Source of the DNA: Bacillota bacterium
GTDB lineage: Bacteria > Armatimonadota > Hebobacteria > Hebobacterales > Hebobacteraceae
NCBI GenBank assembly: GCA_030668755.1
Contig: DAOVEW010000094.1
Span: forward strand, 1 to 5,871
Direction of reading: 5' to 3'
DNA length: 5,871 bases
Each line of letters opens with the position of its first letter. The first letter of the stretch is position 1. A model generated the notes under the pieces. It saw only the letters and a program-made list of their open reading frames with translations. It did not search any database and had not been told where the DNA came from. This document shows positions 5,099 through 5,871 of this stretch, one piece after another. A program made the translations under genes and the position numbers.

Positions 5099-5871
5099 CT
5101 AGGATGAGGAGGGCGCAGCCAGCTTCTGAATGCGGTTGTTGCCCCAGTCTGAGACGTAGATCGCCCCGTCCTCTCCCACGGCGACGCTGATGGGGCAGTC
5201 CAGCTCGCCGTCACCGCGGCCGCGCTCGCCGTAGACCCAGAGCAGCTTGCCGCCGGGCGAGAATTTCTGGATCCGGTGGTTGCCGAAATCAACGACGTAG
5301 AAGTTGTCTTCCGCGTCGACACATACATCATAGGGGCGGTCGAACTGCCGGGGGTCAGTTCCCTCCTCACCCCACTTACCGTCGAAGTCGCCGTCCGTCG
5401 TGAAGCGCTGAATCCGATTGTTGCCGAGATCGGCGACGTAGAGCCGATCCCTGCTGTCGATGGCAAGGCCGGCCGGGTGTCGGAACTGCCCGTCCTGACG
5501 GCCCTCGGTGCCCCACTTCATCACGAACTTCCCGTTCGGGCCGAACTTCTCGACGCGGTTGTTGTTGAAATCGGAGACGTAGATGTAGCCCTCGGAGTCG
5601 ACCGCGACTCCATAGGGGAAGAGGAACTTGCCGTCCGCCTCGTCGTAGCCCCATGGCGAGCCCTTGCCGCCGAACGTCATCAGGAAATTGCCGTCCTTGG
5701 AGAACTTCTGCACGCGGTGGTTCCACGTGTCCACCACGTACACACTGCCGCGCCTGTCTATGGCCACCGAGCGCGGACACTGGAGCTTGCCGGGATCGCT
5801 GCCGTGCTCGCCGAATGCGCCGGTGACGCTGCCGTCCCCGTCGGCGCGCAGAATGCGGTCGTTCCATGTGT
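5099..5871 (-). CDS. NHL-repeat beta-propeller protein, partial (N-terminus beyond the right edge)
   Basis: The reading frame is open through the right edge, so the start is outside the window; 256 full codons plus the stop are seen. It consists almost wholly of NHL repeats of about 45-50 residues, each with the pattern N-[DHN]-R-[IV] ... F..DG ... G..G ... P..VAVD..G.[IV]YV.D. The motif occurs six times: NDRIL, NHRVQ, NNRVE, NNRIQ, NHRIQ and NNRIQ. The protein ends 9 residues after the last motif (QKLAAPSSS), so the final blade is only begun and is probably completed by N-terminal strands, as is common in propellers. Such proteins are generally protein- or ligand-binding scaffolds, often secreted, but a signal peptide would lie off the edge. 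A GTG at 5765-5767 (residue 35 of the visible part) is a Val inside a repeat and not a start, because a complete repeat precedes it. The family is certain and the role is unknown. Confidence 0.92.
   Translation of the reverse strand, partial: TWNDRILRADGDGSVTGAFGEHGSDPGKLQCPRSVAIDRRGSVYVVDTWNHRVQKFSKDGNFLMTFGGKGSPWGYDEADGKFLFPYGVAVDSEGYIYVSDFNNNRVEKFGPNGKFVMKWGTEGRQDGQFRHPAGLAIDSRDRLYVADLGNNRIQRFTTDGDFDGKWGEEGTDPRQFDRPYDVCVDAEDNFYVVDFGNHRIQKFSPGGKLLWVYGERGRGDGELDCPISVAVGEDGAIYVSDWGNNRIQKLAAPSSS

Noticed and set aside
5099..5871. DNA-level tandem repeat array or CRISPR in the right-hand gene
   Set aside because: The periodicity is that of diverged NHL protein repeats in an open frame; units vary in length and sequence and there are no identical repeats with spacers.

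Overview
The window comes from a GC-rich bacterium (roughly two thirds G+C by eye). The genes use ATG, GTG and TTG starts and purine-rich ribosome binding sites. The gene set is chromosomal and bacterial: a zinc-finger anti-sigma-like protein, a bifunctional nuclease (BFN) family protein, a zinc-ribbon/TPR membrane protein, a nitroreductase, a MoxR ATPase and an NHL-repeat protein. Nothing fixes the phylum. No rRNA, tRNA, CRISPR array, insertion sequence or phage gene is visible. An uncultivated lineage is possible, but that is inference.

Layout. Positions 47-2825, minus strand: a three-gene unit read right to left. It starts with a TTG-initiated protein (Cys4 zinc ribbon, TPRs, one membrane segment), followed by a BFN protein whose ATG overlaps the upstream stop by one base (TGATG), and then, 89 bases further, a single-pass protein with two tandem anti-sigma zinc fingers. 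No sigma factor gene lies in or next to this unit within the window. Positions 3000-3512, minus strand: a compact nitroreductase. It is driven by a sigma-70-type promoter whose -35 and -10 hexamers both match consensus exactly (TTGACA, 16 bp, TATAAT). A 9-bp direct repeat flanks a small GC palindrome over the -35. Positions 3754-4719, plus strand: a MoxR AAA+ ATPase, divergent from the nitroreductase, with a foldable leader and no DUF58 or VWA partner gene after it. Positions 4720-4819: a short convergent gap with two inverted repeats. Positions 4820-5871, minus strand: an NHL beta-propeller gene running off the right edge, followed by a 61-residue single-pass membrane protein.

How the genes may work together. 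The two single-pass proteins of the left unit share a plan: cytoplasmic zinc-binding N-terminus, one helix, and an extracytoplasmic C-terminal part of about 190 residues. This suggests envelope-linked signalling or regulation, with the BFN protein between them in translational coupling to the first. That is inference from architecture and gene order. The nitroreductase and MoxR genes share a 241-base divergent control region but have no obvious common pathway. The most distinctive observations are the orphan two-finger anti-sigma protein grouped with a BFN nuclease, the exact-consensus promoter with its repeats, and the solitary MoxR gene.
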